A stretch of 21,804 bases of DNA from Bordetella parapertussis. Lineage in GTDB: Bacteria; Pseudomonadota; Gammaproteobacteria; Burkholderiales; SG8-41. The position numbers and the translations under genes were made by a program. The DNA is taken from assembly GCA_945870465.1 (NCBI GenBank), contig CAMBSS010000061.1, positions 1 to 21,804 on the forward strand. Direction: 5' to 3'. This document shows, in pieces, positions 1 to 7,578 of the stretch. Under the pieces are notes generated by a model. It worked only from the letters and a program-made list of their open reading frames with translations, ran no database searches and was not told where the DNA came from. The stretch's first letter is position 1; every line of letters starts with the position of its first letter.

Positions 1-2
1 AT

Positions 3-353
3 ATTCTTGCCGAGCTGGATGAATATTCCTCCCACATGCTGGTGATGCAGCAGGGGCGCATCATAGAAAACAAGGCGCTGTCCGCGGCCGCTGCGCGTGC
101 CGCGCAGGTCCGCATCGTCTTCGACGCCGCGGTCGACGGGCTCGCCGGCCGCCTGGCTGCCATCGGCGGGCTGGTGGTCCTGGAATGCGGCGCGAACGAT
201 GCGCTGATTGCCGTAGGCGCCGGAACCGGCAGCGCTGTCTTGCGCAAGCTGGTCGAGGCTGGCCTGCCGGTGGCGAGCTTCGCGCCGGAGCGCGACAATC
301 TGGCGGCGTCTTATCTGCGCACGGTGCAGGCGGCGAAGGGAGCGCGCACGTGA
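3..353 (+). CDS. ABC transporter ATP-binding protein, C-terminal part (5' end outside window)
   Basis: The frame is open from the left edge and ends at TGA 351-353. The first visible residues, ILAELDEYSSHMLVMQQGRI, look like the end of an ABC ATPase domain after the H-loop: a helix followed by a strand with a 'G-R-I/V' turn. About 85 more residues follow, similar to the C-terminal extensions of ABC-2-type (DrrA/NatA-like) ATPases. Walker A, signature and Walker B motifs would lie outside the window. The stop overlaps the GTG start of the next gene (GTGA, 350-353), so the two are translationally coupled and this protein should energise that permease. The substrate cannot be told from the sequence. 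Confidence 0.8.
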   Translation: MLAELDEYSSHMLVMQQGRIIENKALSAAAARAAQVRIVFDAAVDGLAGRLAAIGGLVVLECGANDALIAVGAGTGSAVLRKLVEAGLPVASFAPERDNLAASYLRTVQAAKGART

Positions 354-1678
354 ACCCTGAACTGCGCCGCAACCTGTGGCTCGAAATGTCCCCGCACCGG
401 CTGATCGCCATGCCGGCGGTGCTTTGCATGGGCTTTCTGCTGGTGGCCGCGATCAATGACAACCCGTGGCAGGAGCGCGTGAGCTGGGCGGCACTGACCG
501 TCTATTTCGTGGTGACGCTGTTCTGGGGCGCGCGGCTGGTGGCCGAATCGATCAGCGATGAAATGCGCGGTAAGACATGGGACCTGCAGCGTATGTCGGC
601 CATCGGCCCGTGGGACATGACGTGGGGAAAATTATTCGGTTCGACCCTGTTTGCATGGTACGGCGGCGCGCTGTGTCTTGCGGTGTATGTGTATGCCGCG
701 CGCGACCTGCCCGGCGTCGGCGGACCGGTGGTGGCGCTGGGGCTCGTCGCCGCCAGCGTGCTGCTCCACGCTTTCTCGATGGCGGCGACGTTGCAAGCGG
801 CGCAAAAAGGCTGGAACACCGGCAGCCGCTGGGCCACTTTCGTACCGGTGCTGGCATTCCTGTTCGTCGGCCCCGGCCTGGTGAGTTTCGCGGTCCGCCA
901 CCCGACGCTGGTCTGGTTCGGCACCGAGTTCGACGCGGTCGAGTTTCTGCTGACGTCGGTGATGGTTTTCTCGGTGTGGGCGGTGTACGGCGCCTATCGC
1001 GTGATGTGCCTCGAACTGCAGGTGCGCACCACACCGCTGGCGTGGTGCGCATTCACGCTGTTCCTTAGCGTTTATCTGGCGGGACTGCTGGGCGCATTGC
1101 CGGGCGCCAAGGTGGGCGTGTTCGGCTATCTGTGCCTCTCGGGCCTGGTGGTTTCGGTGACGCTGGCATACGCGATGCTTTTTTCCGAGCAGAACAGCGC
1201 CATGACCCTGCGGCGCATGCTGCTGCACGCGGATCGACGCCAATGGCAACACGTATTTGAGGATATGCCGTGCTGGCCGAGCACCGTGGTGCTGGCTTTC
1301 ATATTCGCGTTTGGCACGATAGCTTCCGCGGCTGTTTACCGCGACTCCTTTGATCTCGTGAAACAGATGGCGCTGATGCCGCTGGTGTTCGTGTTCCTGC
1401 TCGTGCGCGACGCCGCCATCCTGCTGTTCTTCGCGTTCGCGAAGCAGGCGCGGCGCGTGGAAGCGGCCGCCGTCATGTATATGGTGCTGCTCTACTGGCT
1501 GCTGCCCGGGTTGTTGCGCATGGCGGGGCTGGAGACCGCCTCGGAAATCGTCCTGCCGCTTTTGATCAAACCCGCGTTGGGCAGCGTCATCGCGTTCGCG
1601 CAGGCGGGCATCGCGATTTTTCTGTGCGTTGCGCGCTGGCGCAAAAACTATGCGCACGCGGGCACCCCTGTTATTTGA
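350..1678 (+). CDS. ABC-2-like transporter permease, polytopic membrane protein
   Basis: This is a 442-residue hydrophobic protein beginning NPELRRNLWLEMSPHR after the initiator. I chose GTG at 350 because it overlaps the stop of the upstream ATPase gene and has an AAGGGAG ribosome site at 336-342; an in-frame ATG at 185 would bury 165 bases of the ATPase gene. Several long hydrophobic stretches suggest roughly ten membrane helices. Short soluble loops such as SISDEMRGKTWDLQRMS (near residue 65) resemble the cytoplasmic coupling region of ABC-2 permeases, where 'E...G.T...L' follows the first helix pair. With the upstream ATPase it should form an inner-membrane ABC transporter. The substrate is unknown, and family assignment rests on context and helix pattern. 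Confidence 0.75.
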   Translation: MNPELRRNLWLEMSPHRLIAMPAVLCMGFLLVAAINDNPWQERVSWAALTVYFVVTLFWGARLVAESISDEMRGKTWDLQRMSAIGPWDMTWGKLFGSTLFAWYGGALCLAVYVYAARDLPGVGGPVVALGLVAASVLLHAFSMAATLQAAQKGWNTGSRWATFVPVLAFLFVGPGLVSFAVRHPTLVWFGTEFDAVEFLLTSVMVFSVWAVYGAYRVMCLELQVRTTPLAWCAFTLFLSVYLAGLLGALPGAKVGVFGYLCLSGLVVSVTLAYAMLFSEQNSAMTLRRMLLHADRRQWQHVFEDMPCWPSTVVLAFIFAFGTIASAAVYRDSFDLVKQMALMPLVFVFLLVRDAAILLFFAFAKQARRVEAAAVMYMVLLYWLLPGLLRMAGLETASEIVLPLLIKPALGSVIAFAQAGIAIFLCVARWRKNYAHAGTPVI

Positions 1679-1715
1679 AACCTGTCGATAATTCCCACCG
1701 CAAGGAGCGACTGTC

Positions 1716-2606
1716 ATGGAGCGCAAGAAAGCGAGTGATTTTCCGCCGGAAGTCCTGAAGCTGTTCGACGGTTACGTGCACGGCATGATGAACCGGCGCG
1801 AGTTTATCGACCGCGCCGGCAAGTTTGCGGTTGGCGGTTTTACCGCCGCCGCCATGCTGGAAAGCCTGCGCCCCAACTTCGCGTGGGCGCAGCAGGTCGC
1901 CAAAGACGATGCGCGCATCAAGGCCGAATATGTCACTTACCCGTCGCCGCAGGGCTCGGGCACGATGCGCGGTTACCTGGTAAAGCCGGCCAATGCCAGC
2001 GGTAAATTGCCGGGCGTGGTGGTCATACACGAGAACCGCGGTTTGAATCCGTATATCGAAGACGTGACGCGCCGCCTCGCGTTGCTGAATTATGTGGCTT
2101 TCGCGCCGGATGCATTGACGCCGCTCGGCGGTTATCCGGGCGACGAGGAAAAAGCGGCCAAAGCATTTGCAACGCTCGATCCCGTCAAGCGCACCGAAGA
2201 CCTGGTCACGGGTGCGGAGTTTCTCAAGGCGCGCCCGGAATGCACCGGCAAGATAGGCGCGGTCGGATTCTGTTTCGGCGGCGGCATTTCGAACCTGCTG
2301 GCGACGCGGCTGCCGGACCTCGGCGGTGCGGTGCCTTTTTATGGTGCGCAGCCCGCGGCGGCGGATGTGGCGAAGATCAAGGCGCCGTTGTTGATCCATT
2401 ATGCGGGGCTCGATGAGCGCATCAACGCGGGCTGGCCTGCGTACGAGACTGCGCTGAAGGCCAACAACGTCAAGTACGAGGCGTTCATCTACCCGAACGT
2501 GAACCATGGTTTCCACAACGACACGACCCCGCGTTACGACGACGCGGCGGCCAAGCTCGCGTGGCAGCGTACGGTGGATTTTTTCAACAAGAACCTGCGC
2601 GCCTAG
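1716..2606 (+). CDS. Dienelactone hydrolase family protein with Tat-like signal
   Basis: This is a 296-residue alpha/beta hydrolase of the dienelactone hydrolase (DLH) family. The nucleophile elbow GFCFGG puts Cys at 186, Asp 233 lies in GLDERI and His 264 in NHGFHND, giving the Cys-Asp-His triad typical of DLH. Glu 106 in HENRG matches the conserved Glu of the family. The N-terminus has a soluble lead of about 25 residues, then NRREFI (26-31), a basic region and a hydrophobic run ending near AWAQQ. This resembles a Tat signal of the kind seen on periplasmic DLH-like (YghX-type) proteins. The ATG is preceded by AAGGAG at good spacing. It probably cleaves an ester or lactone outside the cytoplasm; the true substrate is unknown. 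Confidence 0.88.
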   Translation: MERKKASDFPPEVLKLFDGYVHGMMNRREFIDRAGKFAVGGFTAAAMLESLRPNFAWAQQVAKDDARIKAEYVTYPSPQGSGTMRGYLVKPANASGKLPGVVVIHENRGLNPYIEDVTRRLALLNYVAFAPDALTPLGGYPGDEEKAAKAFATLDPVKRTEDLVTGAEFLKARPECTGKIGAVGFCFGGGISNLLATRLPDLGGAVPFYGAQPAAADVAKIKAPLLIHYAGLDERINAGWPAYETALKANNVKYEAFIYPNVNHGFHNDTTPRYDDAAAKLAWQRTVDFFNKNLRA

Positions 2607-2659
2607 AAATGCGGTAAAAAGGTGCTGTTGCGGCTTAACTAACTTGACCGGAGGGGAAC

Positions 2660-2854
2660 GTGGATAAAACAGGCAAAAGCGTGATGGCAATGCTGGCGAT
2701 CAGCGCACTGGTCCTCGGCATGAGCGGTTGCAAGAAAGAAGAAGGCCCGGCTGAAAAAGCCGGCCGCGCGCTCGATAACGCTGTCAATAAGGCGGGGCAG
2801 CAGATGGAGAAAGCCGGCGAAGCGATCCAGGACGCGGCCAAAGGCAAGAAGTAG
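2660..2854 (+). CDS. Small lipoprotein with charged amphipathic tail
   Basis: This is a 64-residue protein read from GTG 2660, with GGAGG just upstream. A short basic start is followed by a hydrophobic stretch (about residues 8-21) and a lipobox-like LGMSGC, so Cys 23 would be lipidated after cleavage by signal peptidase II. The mature part is about 40 residues, rich in Lys, Glu and Ala with heptad-like spacing. It resembles small YtxH-like or entericidin-like lipoproteins with a single helical tail. It lies 53 bases after the hydrolase gene and is followed at once by a strong terminator, so it may be the last gene of that transcript. No specific function can be assigned. Confidence 0.75.
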   Translation: MDKTGKSVMAMLAISALVLGMSGCKKEEGPAEKAGRALDNAVNKAGQQMEKAGEAIQDAAKGKK

Positions 2855-2880
2855 CGGCAGCCGGTTGCCGCAGTCTTAAA

Positions 2881-2907
2881 AAAAAGGGAGCCACCGGCTC
2901 CCTTTTT
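2881..2907. terminator. Bidirectional rho-independent terminator
   Basis: The stem GGGAGCC (2886-2892) pairs with GGCTCCC (2896-2902) across an ACC loop. A T-tract follows at 2903-2907 and an A-tract precedes it, so it can stop transcription both from the lipoprotein gene on the left and from the leftward NIPSNAP gene on the right. Confidence 0.92.
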
Positions 2908-2946
2908 GTTTGCAGCAGAGAAAACTTGAATGTCCGTGCGGACCGC

Positions 2947-3585
2947 TTATTGTACGGGCGAGAATTTCGCCGGCATCACGATCTTGTTTTCCTGCATGAC
3001 GTACGGAATGCTCTTGGCGCCGGTTTTGGCTGCTACGGCCGAAGGGGGCCAGATGCCGGAGTCCTTGGCCTTGTCGCGTGTGTTATTGCGCGCGTCGAGC
3101 GTAGGGTAGGCCCAGATGTGCAGCCACTTGTTCAGGCCGCCCAGTTCCGAGTAGCCGCAAAAGCACAGCGGGCTCAGCTTGACGCGGTCGGGCAGCGCTT
3201 TGCCCCAGTTGTCCATCACATTCGGCAGGGCGCCGGGTGCGTAGGTGTAGGTGCGCATTTCGAAATAAGGGCCCGCTTTGCCGGGCGTAATTTCGGGCGA
3301 GAAAGGCGCGGGAATGAAAATATCGGAGCGCTGCGCGGTGAGGAATTCACCGGTCTTGGGCGGCCACTGGCCGGACTTGTACGCGGCAGCGCGGACTTTC
3401 GCGCGCTCTTCGAGGTCTTTGTACGGCCACACGTGGATGATCTGGTTCAGGGGGCCGATCTCGGTATGCCAGAAGGCGGCGAGCGGCGACAGCGTCTTTC
3501 GGAATTCATAGGCTTCGGCGAAGCGCTTTTCCACTTCGGCCAGCGTGCCGGGCTTGATGTCGTAGGTCCTGAATTCGTAGATCAT
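2947..3585 (-). CDS. NIPSNAP family protein, two tandem domains
   Basis: This is a 212-residue protein starting MIYEFRTYDIKPG at ATG 3585-3583, with GAGG about 7 bases upstream. The open frame extends further 5', but that part looks non-coding. Residues 1-100 form one NIPSNAP-type ferredoxin-like domain, with paired signature YEFRTY...PG and a later HVWPYKDLEER. Residues 106-210 repeat it: YFEMRTYTYAPG and HIWAYPTLDAR. The family is a dimeric alpha/beta-barrel fold of generally unknown biochemical role, found in many proteobacteria. The gene lies 156 bases downstream of the CBS protein on the same strand and may share its transcript. It ends against the terminator at 2881-2907. Confidence 0.9.
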   Translation of the reverse strand: MIYEFRTYDIKPGTLAEVEKRFAEAYEFRKTLSPLAAFWHTEIGPLNQIIHVWPYKDLEERAKVRAAAYKSGQWPPKTGEFLTAQRSDIFIPAPFSPEITPGKAGPYFEMRTYTYAPGALPNVMDNWGKALPDRVKLSPLCFCGYSELGGLNKWLHIWAYPTLDARNNTRDKAKDSGIWPPSAVAAKTGAKSIPYVMQENKIVMPAKFSPVQ

Positions 3586-3741
3586 TTTTTTCCTCTGGTT
3601 ATAATTTCGATATGTGACTTGGCCTTCCGGAACGACGCTGCTGGCCGCTGGTGCCGGCGGATGATGCCCGACCCCGGAATATCGAACTTTACCATTGGCC
3701 GCGCGGTTGCGGGCAGCGCGCGCGCGGGACCTGCGCGGCAA

Positions 3742-4167
3742 TCAGCCGATGCGTTCCCACAGGTGGGTTTCGTCCTCGAGGCGGTCGAGTTCGAGGCCTT
3801 TGAAGTCGCCGCGCGAGACGATGCCGAGAATTTTTCCGTGCTCGACGATCGGCAGGTGGCGGTAGCCGCCATCGCGCATCGCGCGCAGAGCGTCGATCGC
3901 GGTTTGCTCCGGCGTGATCGTGTCGGGTTTCGCCGTCATCACCGCGGAGAGCGCGGTCGCGGCGGGGTTTTTGCCTTCGGTGAGCGCGCGCACTGCATCG
4001 CGGCCGGTGAATATGCCCGCGAGATGATGGTGTTTGTCGTCGGTAACGAGCACCGCCCCGACGCCGCGCTCGCACATCCGCTTGCACGCATGCTGGACAG
4101 TCTGGCTCGCGGCCAGTATCAGCGGGTTCTGGTCTTTGACGATGAAGGCAAGGCTGCGGCTGGCCAT
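3742..4167 (-). CDS. CBS-pair domain protein
   Basis: This 141-residue protein consists almost entirely of two CBS motifs. The first (about residues 10-62) includes VQHACKRMCERGVGAVLV and GIFTGRDAVRAL; the second (about 78-130) includes TAIDALRAMRDGGYRHLPIV and GIVSRGDFKGLEL. The GxxTxRD/GxxSRGD ends are typical adenosine-nucleotide-binding positions of CBS pairs. Stand-alone CBS pairs usually sense AMP, ATP, SAM or similar ligands and act on a partner protein. No enzyme domain is attached and the neighbours do not identify a partner. The ATG at 4167-4165 is the first in the frame. Confidence 0.9.
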   Translation of the reverse strand: MASRSLAFIVKDQNPLILAASQTVQHACKRMCERGVGAVLVTDDKHHHLAGIFTGRDAVRALTEGKNPAATALSAVMTAKPDTITPEQTAIDALRAMRDGGYRHLPIVEHGKILGIVSRGDFKGLELDRLEDETHLWERIG

Positions 4168-4304
4168 GGCGGTTCTCGCATGTTGGAACAGACCCGGGTC
4201 ATTTCCCCGTTTGCATCCATGTTAGTCGCGACCGGCCCACGCGGGTATTGATATGGATCAACTGCCAAGGCCAGAAATCGGCGCAGCAGTGCCGAATTTT
4301 GGAT

Positions 4305-4609
4305 TCAGCGGCTGATCACTGCGTCCGGCGGAGTGAACACTATCATCGGCTCGGCGATTGCGGACAGGCTGATCACGTTGTAGGCGACCATCAGCAGGGT
4401 GAGCGGCATGGTTGCCATCGCCGCGCGCCGCTCTCCGTGTGCTCGACCACGACCTGCGCGACGGCGAATGACAGGATGACCACGAGGGCTGCGCCCGTCA
4501 TGAAATAAGACAGCGGCGCCGGCAGGTCGTAGCGTTCTTCGAAGGCGTGCGCGCAAGTCAGCGCGGGCATGCCAAGCGCCGTGGCTACGACGAACCGCAC
4601 GTGAATCAT
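4305..4609 (-). pseudogene. Internally deleted, frameshifted copy of the membrane protein at 5969-7468
   Basis: Reading leftward from ATG 4609, the first part gives MIHVRFVVATALGMPAL followed by HAFEERYDLPAPLSYF, closely matching residues 31-80 of the intact protein at 5969-7468. Near 4420-4440 the match jumps, in another frame, to LTLLMVAYNVISLSAIAEP and FTPPDAVISR. This matches the last 36 residues of the intact protein, and the copy ends at TGA 4307-4305. About 380 codons are missing and the two halves are out of frame. By eye, DNA identity to the intact gene is roughly 80-85% on both sides, so the copy is not very recent. It is probably non-functional. Confidence 0.88.
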
Positions 4610-4716
4610 TGCGGCCAGACTTCGAGCGTGGGGGAAAATGCGCCCGGCATAATATCGGCGCTGTTCCGCCGTTCTGCGCGGTGGTGCGCGCGCGGAAGTT
4701 CGGCTATCATCCGCGC

Positions 4717-5979
4717 ATGCACGCCTCAAAAGATACGTCGGCGGATGCAGTTTACGTCCGGCGTCTGGTCGTGCTGTTCGGACTCGCCTATTTCGCGCAG
4801 GGGCTGGGGCAGGCGGGCGGGCTCATCAGCCAGCCGCTCAACTACTACCTGAAGTCGGGCCTCGGGCTGAACCCGGCGCAGGTTTCCGAGTACCTGGCGA
4901 TACTGACCCTGCCGTGGGTGATCAAGCCGCTGTACGGGCTCGTCAGCGATTACCTCCCGCTGTTCGGCTACCGCCGCAAGACCTGGCTGATACTGGTCAA
5001 TATGGTGGCGGCGCTCGGCTTCCTGTGGGTGTCGGGATTGACCGAAGTCGGCACCATCATCGCCGCGCTCACGCTGACGGCGTTCGGCATCGCTTCTTCC
5101 GACGTGATCATAGACGCGCTGATGGTCGAAAACGGCGAACGCACCGGCATGATCGCGCGCTTCCAGGGCGTGCAATGGTTCTGGTTCAAGATTGCCGCCA
5201 TCCTGACCGCGCTCACCGGCGGCTATCTCGCTTCTATGTTCGAGCCGGCGACCGCATTTCACCTGGCGGCCAGCATCACAATGCTGGCGCCGCTCGCCGT
5301 GATCGTCGCGAGCTATCTGGTGCTACGGGAAGAGCGCACCGTTATCAGCTTCGAGCAGTTCAGGGAAACGTCGCAAAGCCTGCTGCTGGCGCTGAAGTCG
5401 CCGACGCTGCAGATCGCCGCGGCGTTTCTCGCGTTGTGGTGCTTCAGCCCGGCGTTCGGCACGCCGCTTTACTACCACATGGTGGACAACCTCGGTTTCG
5501 AGCAGCACTACATCGGCCAGCTCAACGCGCTGACCGCGATTGGCGCGGTGGGCGGCGCATATATTTTTCTGCGCGTGTTCGCCGACAAGACCGTGGTTTG
5601 TCGCGTGGTCTTCAGTCTCTGCGCCGGCATCGTCGGCGTCTTGTCTTATCTCGCGCTCGCCCAGCCGCAGGATTACTCGGCGGCGCTCGCCATTCCGCTC
5701 AATATATTCGTCGGCATGGTCGCGCAGATCGGTACGCTGACGATACTGACCATGGCGGCCAACGCCTGCCCGCCGAAGGCCGCCGGTTTCGCGTTCGCGG
5801 TGCTGATGTCGCTGTACAACGGGGTCGAGCAGTTCTCCGCCATCATCGGCTCGCAGTTGTACGAGCATGTATTCGAGCGCCAGCTGGCGCCGTTGTTGTG
5901 GGTGGCGGCGCTTTCATTCATGGTGTGTTTCGCGCTGGTGCCGCTGCTGCACCGGCTCGAGACGTCCCCTAGCGGCTGA
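4717..5979 (+). CDS. MFS transporter, folate-biopterin (BT1)-like
   Basis: This is a 420-residue, twelve-helix-type transporter. I chose ATG 4717 (MHASKDTSADAVYV) because the first membrane helix follows at residue 16; an ATG at 4609 in the same frame would add an unlikely basic leader that overlaps the neighbouring remnant. The segment LPWVIKPLYGLVSDYLPLFG (about residues 65-84), followed by YRRKTWLIL, is the characteristic helix 2-3 loop of the BT1/folate-biopterin transporter branch of the major facilitator superfamily. The substrate in bacteria is uncertain. The gene has no clear ribosome site; a TATCAT box at 4704-4709 ends only 7 bases before the ATG. Its 3' end overlaps the convergent membrane protein gene by 11 bases, and homologous direct repeats lie on both sides. 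Confidence 0.82.
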   Translation: MHASKDTSADAVYVRRLVVLFGLAYFAQGLGQAGGLISQPLNYYLKSGLGLNPAQVSEYLAILTLPWVIKPLYGLVSDYLPLFGYRRKTWLILVNMVAALGFLWVSGLTEVGTIIAALTLTAFGIASSDVIIDALMVENGERTGMIARFQGVQWFWFKIAAILTALTGGYLASMFEPATAFHLAASITMLAPLAVIVASYLVLREERTVISFEQFRETSQSLLLALKSPTLQIAAAFLALWCFSPAFGTPLYYHMVDNLGFEQHYIGQLNALTAIGAVGGAYIFLRVFADKTVVCRVVFSLCAGIVGVLSYLALAQPQDYSAALAIPLNIFVGMVAQIGTLTILTMAANACPPKAAGFAFAVLMSLYNGVEQFSAIIGSQLYEHVFERQLAPLLWVAALSFMVCFALVPLLHRLETSPSG

Positions 5980-7468
5980 TCACCGCGTCCGGCGGCGTGA
6001 ACACGACCATGGGTTCGGCGATCACTGCCAGGCTGACGACGGTATATGCCACCATCAGCGCGGTCAGCGCTATGGTCGCCCGCCCGGCGCGGCGCTGCGT
6101 GCCGAACGCATCGAGGGCGACCCGGTGTGCGAGCCAGATCGAGATGGCGTGGCCGCCGACAATCGCGCCTATCGCCACGTACCACGATACCCTCGCGTCG
6201 ATGAGCCCGATATCGGGACGGAAGTTCGCCGTGCCGAACAAGTCCCACTTGGCGCCGAACGGGTCGGACGCAAGCGCGATCAATTGCTGCCCCTGCACTA
6301 GCAGGGTCGCGCAGTTGTGTGCGATGTTGTAAGCGATCGCTATCGGCACCAGCGTCAGCGCGAAGAGACAGACGACACGTCCAAAGCCGTGCGGCGCGAG
6401 CAGGGCCGTGATCCAGCACGTCAGCAGATATGCGCCCAGGAATACCAGCCACACGGTGAAGAGGCCGAACGCGCCCATGCGGTAACCTTCGGCGTCCACC
6501 ATGAACGGCAGGGCATGCGCAATGCTGCTTTGCGCGGCCGGCCACGCCTGACCGCTCAGCAGGCCGTCGAACAGCACGGTCGACAGCATGGCGATGACGA
6601 AACACACCATGGCGAAAGAGCCCGCGGGTTGGTCTATGAGGCCGCGTCCCGGCGCGCGCAGCACCACGCTATGCGCATCGGGTCCAGCCGCCATGGGCGC
6701 GAAGCGGCCGAGCGTCGCAAAATAGACCGCAAAGACATCGGCGTTGCGTTGCCACGCGTCGGCGCCGAAGCACAGCATGCCGAGCAAAGTCACGCCCGAC
6801 CATGCTAATGCTACGCACGCGAGCCGGTAAGGCACCGCGGCCTGCGGATAGGCCACTTCGAACCAGCTCAGCCCGAGCAGCAGCACGACGGCCGGCCATG
6901 CGCCGAGCGCCTGCGGGTAACGCCAGCCGAGCGCAATGCCGCGCCGCCTGCCTGCCAGACGCGCCAGGCCGTCGATGGTATCGAACAGCGTGCGCCACGG
7001 ATCGAGCGCGGGCCAGATGTTCGCGACGCAGGCGACGACCAGTGACAGTCCCACCCACCAGACGATCCACACCGCGGTGGGAGCAAAATTCATTTGCGGG
7101 TCGGCGGTGCCGTAAAACCCCGCCGCCAGGATCAGCAAGAAAATGAAGAATGCGAGCGCGCGGCAGATTGCGCGCAACACGGGCAGCAGCGGCCCCGTCT
7201 TGATGACGCGGCCCTGCGCCGGCGTGCCGCCCGTCGCGCGATCGATCAGCACCTGCGCGATCGCGAACGACAGGATGACCACGAGCGCCGCGCCGGTCAT
7301 GAAATACGACAGCGGCGCCGGTAGGTCGTAGCGGTCGTCGAAGGCGTGGGCGCACGCCAGCGCGGGCATGCCGAGTGCCGCTGCCGCCCATATGTGCGCG
7401 CGCAATTCAAGAACAAATTGCAACCGCCGATGAACGCCGATGAACGCCGAAAATTTCATAAAAGACAT
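5969..7468 (-). CDS. Polytopic membrane protein of unknown function (HAF-x2-RYDLP family), intact copy
   Basis: This 499-residue protein has many hydrophobic segments, probably eleven or more helices. The conserved start of the first helix region contains AHAFDDRYDLPAPLSYFMTG. The protein ends AEPMVVFTPPDAVISR, with TAG at 5971-5969. I recall related proteins in proteobacteria and actinobacteria, some annotated as fenitrothion hydrolase components, but I cannot verify that name and do not rely on it. The first 18 or so residues (MSFMKFSAFIGVHRR...) are encoded by the arm of an inverted repeat, and the deleted paralog shares no sequence there. The original start may be near residue 22 (TTG about 7405) or another codon. 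The cupredoxin-like gene lies just upstream, suggesting a shared transcript. Confidence 0.78.
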   Translation of the reverse strand: MSFMKFSAFIGVHRRLQFVLELRAHIWAAAALGMPALACAHAFDDRYDLPAPLSYFMTGAALVVILSFAIAQVLIDRATGGTPAQGRVIKTGPLLPVLRAICRALAFFIFLLILAAGFYGTADPQMNFAPTAVWIVWWVGLSLVVACVANIWPALDPWRTLFDTIDGLARLAGRRRGIALGWRYPQALGAWPAVVLLLGLSWFEVAYPQAAVPYRLACVALAWSGVTLLGMLCFGADAWQRNADVFAVYFATLGRFAPMAAGPDAHSVVLRAPGRGLIDQPAGSFAMVCFVIAMLSTVLFDGLLSGQAWPAAQSSIAHALPFMVDAEGYRMGAFGLFTVWLVFLGAYLLTCWITALLAPHGFGRVVCLFALTLVPIAIAYNIAHNCATLLVQGQQLIALASDPFGAKWDLFGTANFRPDIGLIDARVSWYVAIGAIVGGHAISIWLAHRVALDAFGTQRRAGRATIALTALMVAYTVVSLAVIAEPMVVFTPPDAVISR

Positions 7469-7555
7469 CGACCACGGAAATTACGCGACAACAAGAAAGA
7501 ACGTTGCATCATTGCGTAAATTTGTTTTTCATCGGCGTTTATCGGCGGCTAAAAA
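7421..7555. repeat. Inverted-repeat element, copy 1
   Basis: The left arm (7421-7455) contains CCGCCGATGAACGCCGATGA; the right arm (7521-7555) reads ATCGGCGTTTATCGGCGGCT, its inverted counterpart. The spacer is about 65 bases and AT-rich. It lies between the cupredoxin-like gene and the membrane protein gene and supplies the latter's apparent start codon. Two relatives lie at 13166-13263 and 14807-14980. Confidence 0.8.
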
Positions 7556-7578
7556 TGTTCTTTAACCAGGTTGAAAAA

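Noticed and set aside
632..1726. A 364-codon open frame on the minus strand
   Set aside because: It is antisense to the ABC permease; the product is dominated by Arg, His and Gln with no hydrophobic core.
2926..4251. A 441-codon open frame on the plus strand
   Set aside because: It is antisense to the NIPSNAP and CBS genes and the product shows no family features.
7421..7450. A CRISPR array from the tandem TGAACGCCGA units
   Set aside because: Only two short units occur directly next to each other without spacers. They are part of an inverted-repeat arm, and no cas gene is present.
4305..7468. Composite transposon with the two membrane protein copies as ends
   Set aside because: Neither copy resembles a transposase and no terminal inverted repeats or target duplications are visible around the outer edges. 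Duplication followed by deletion explains it.
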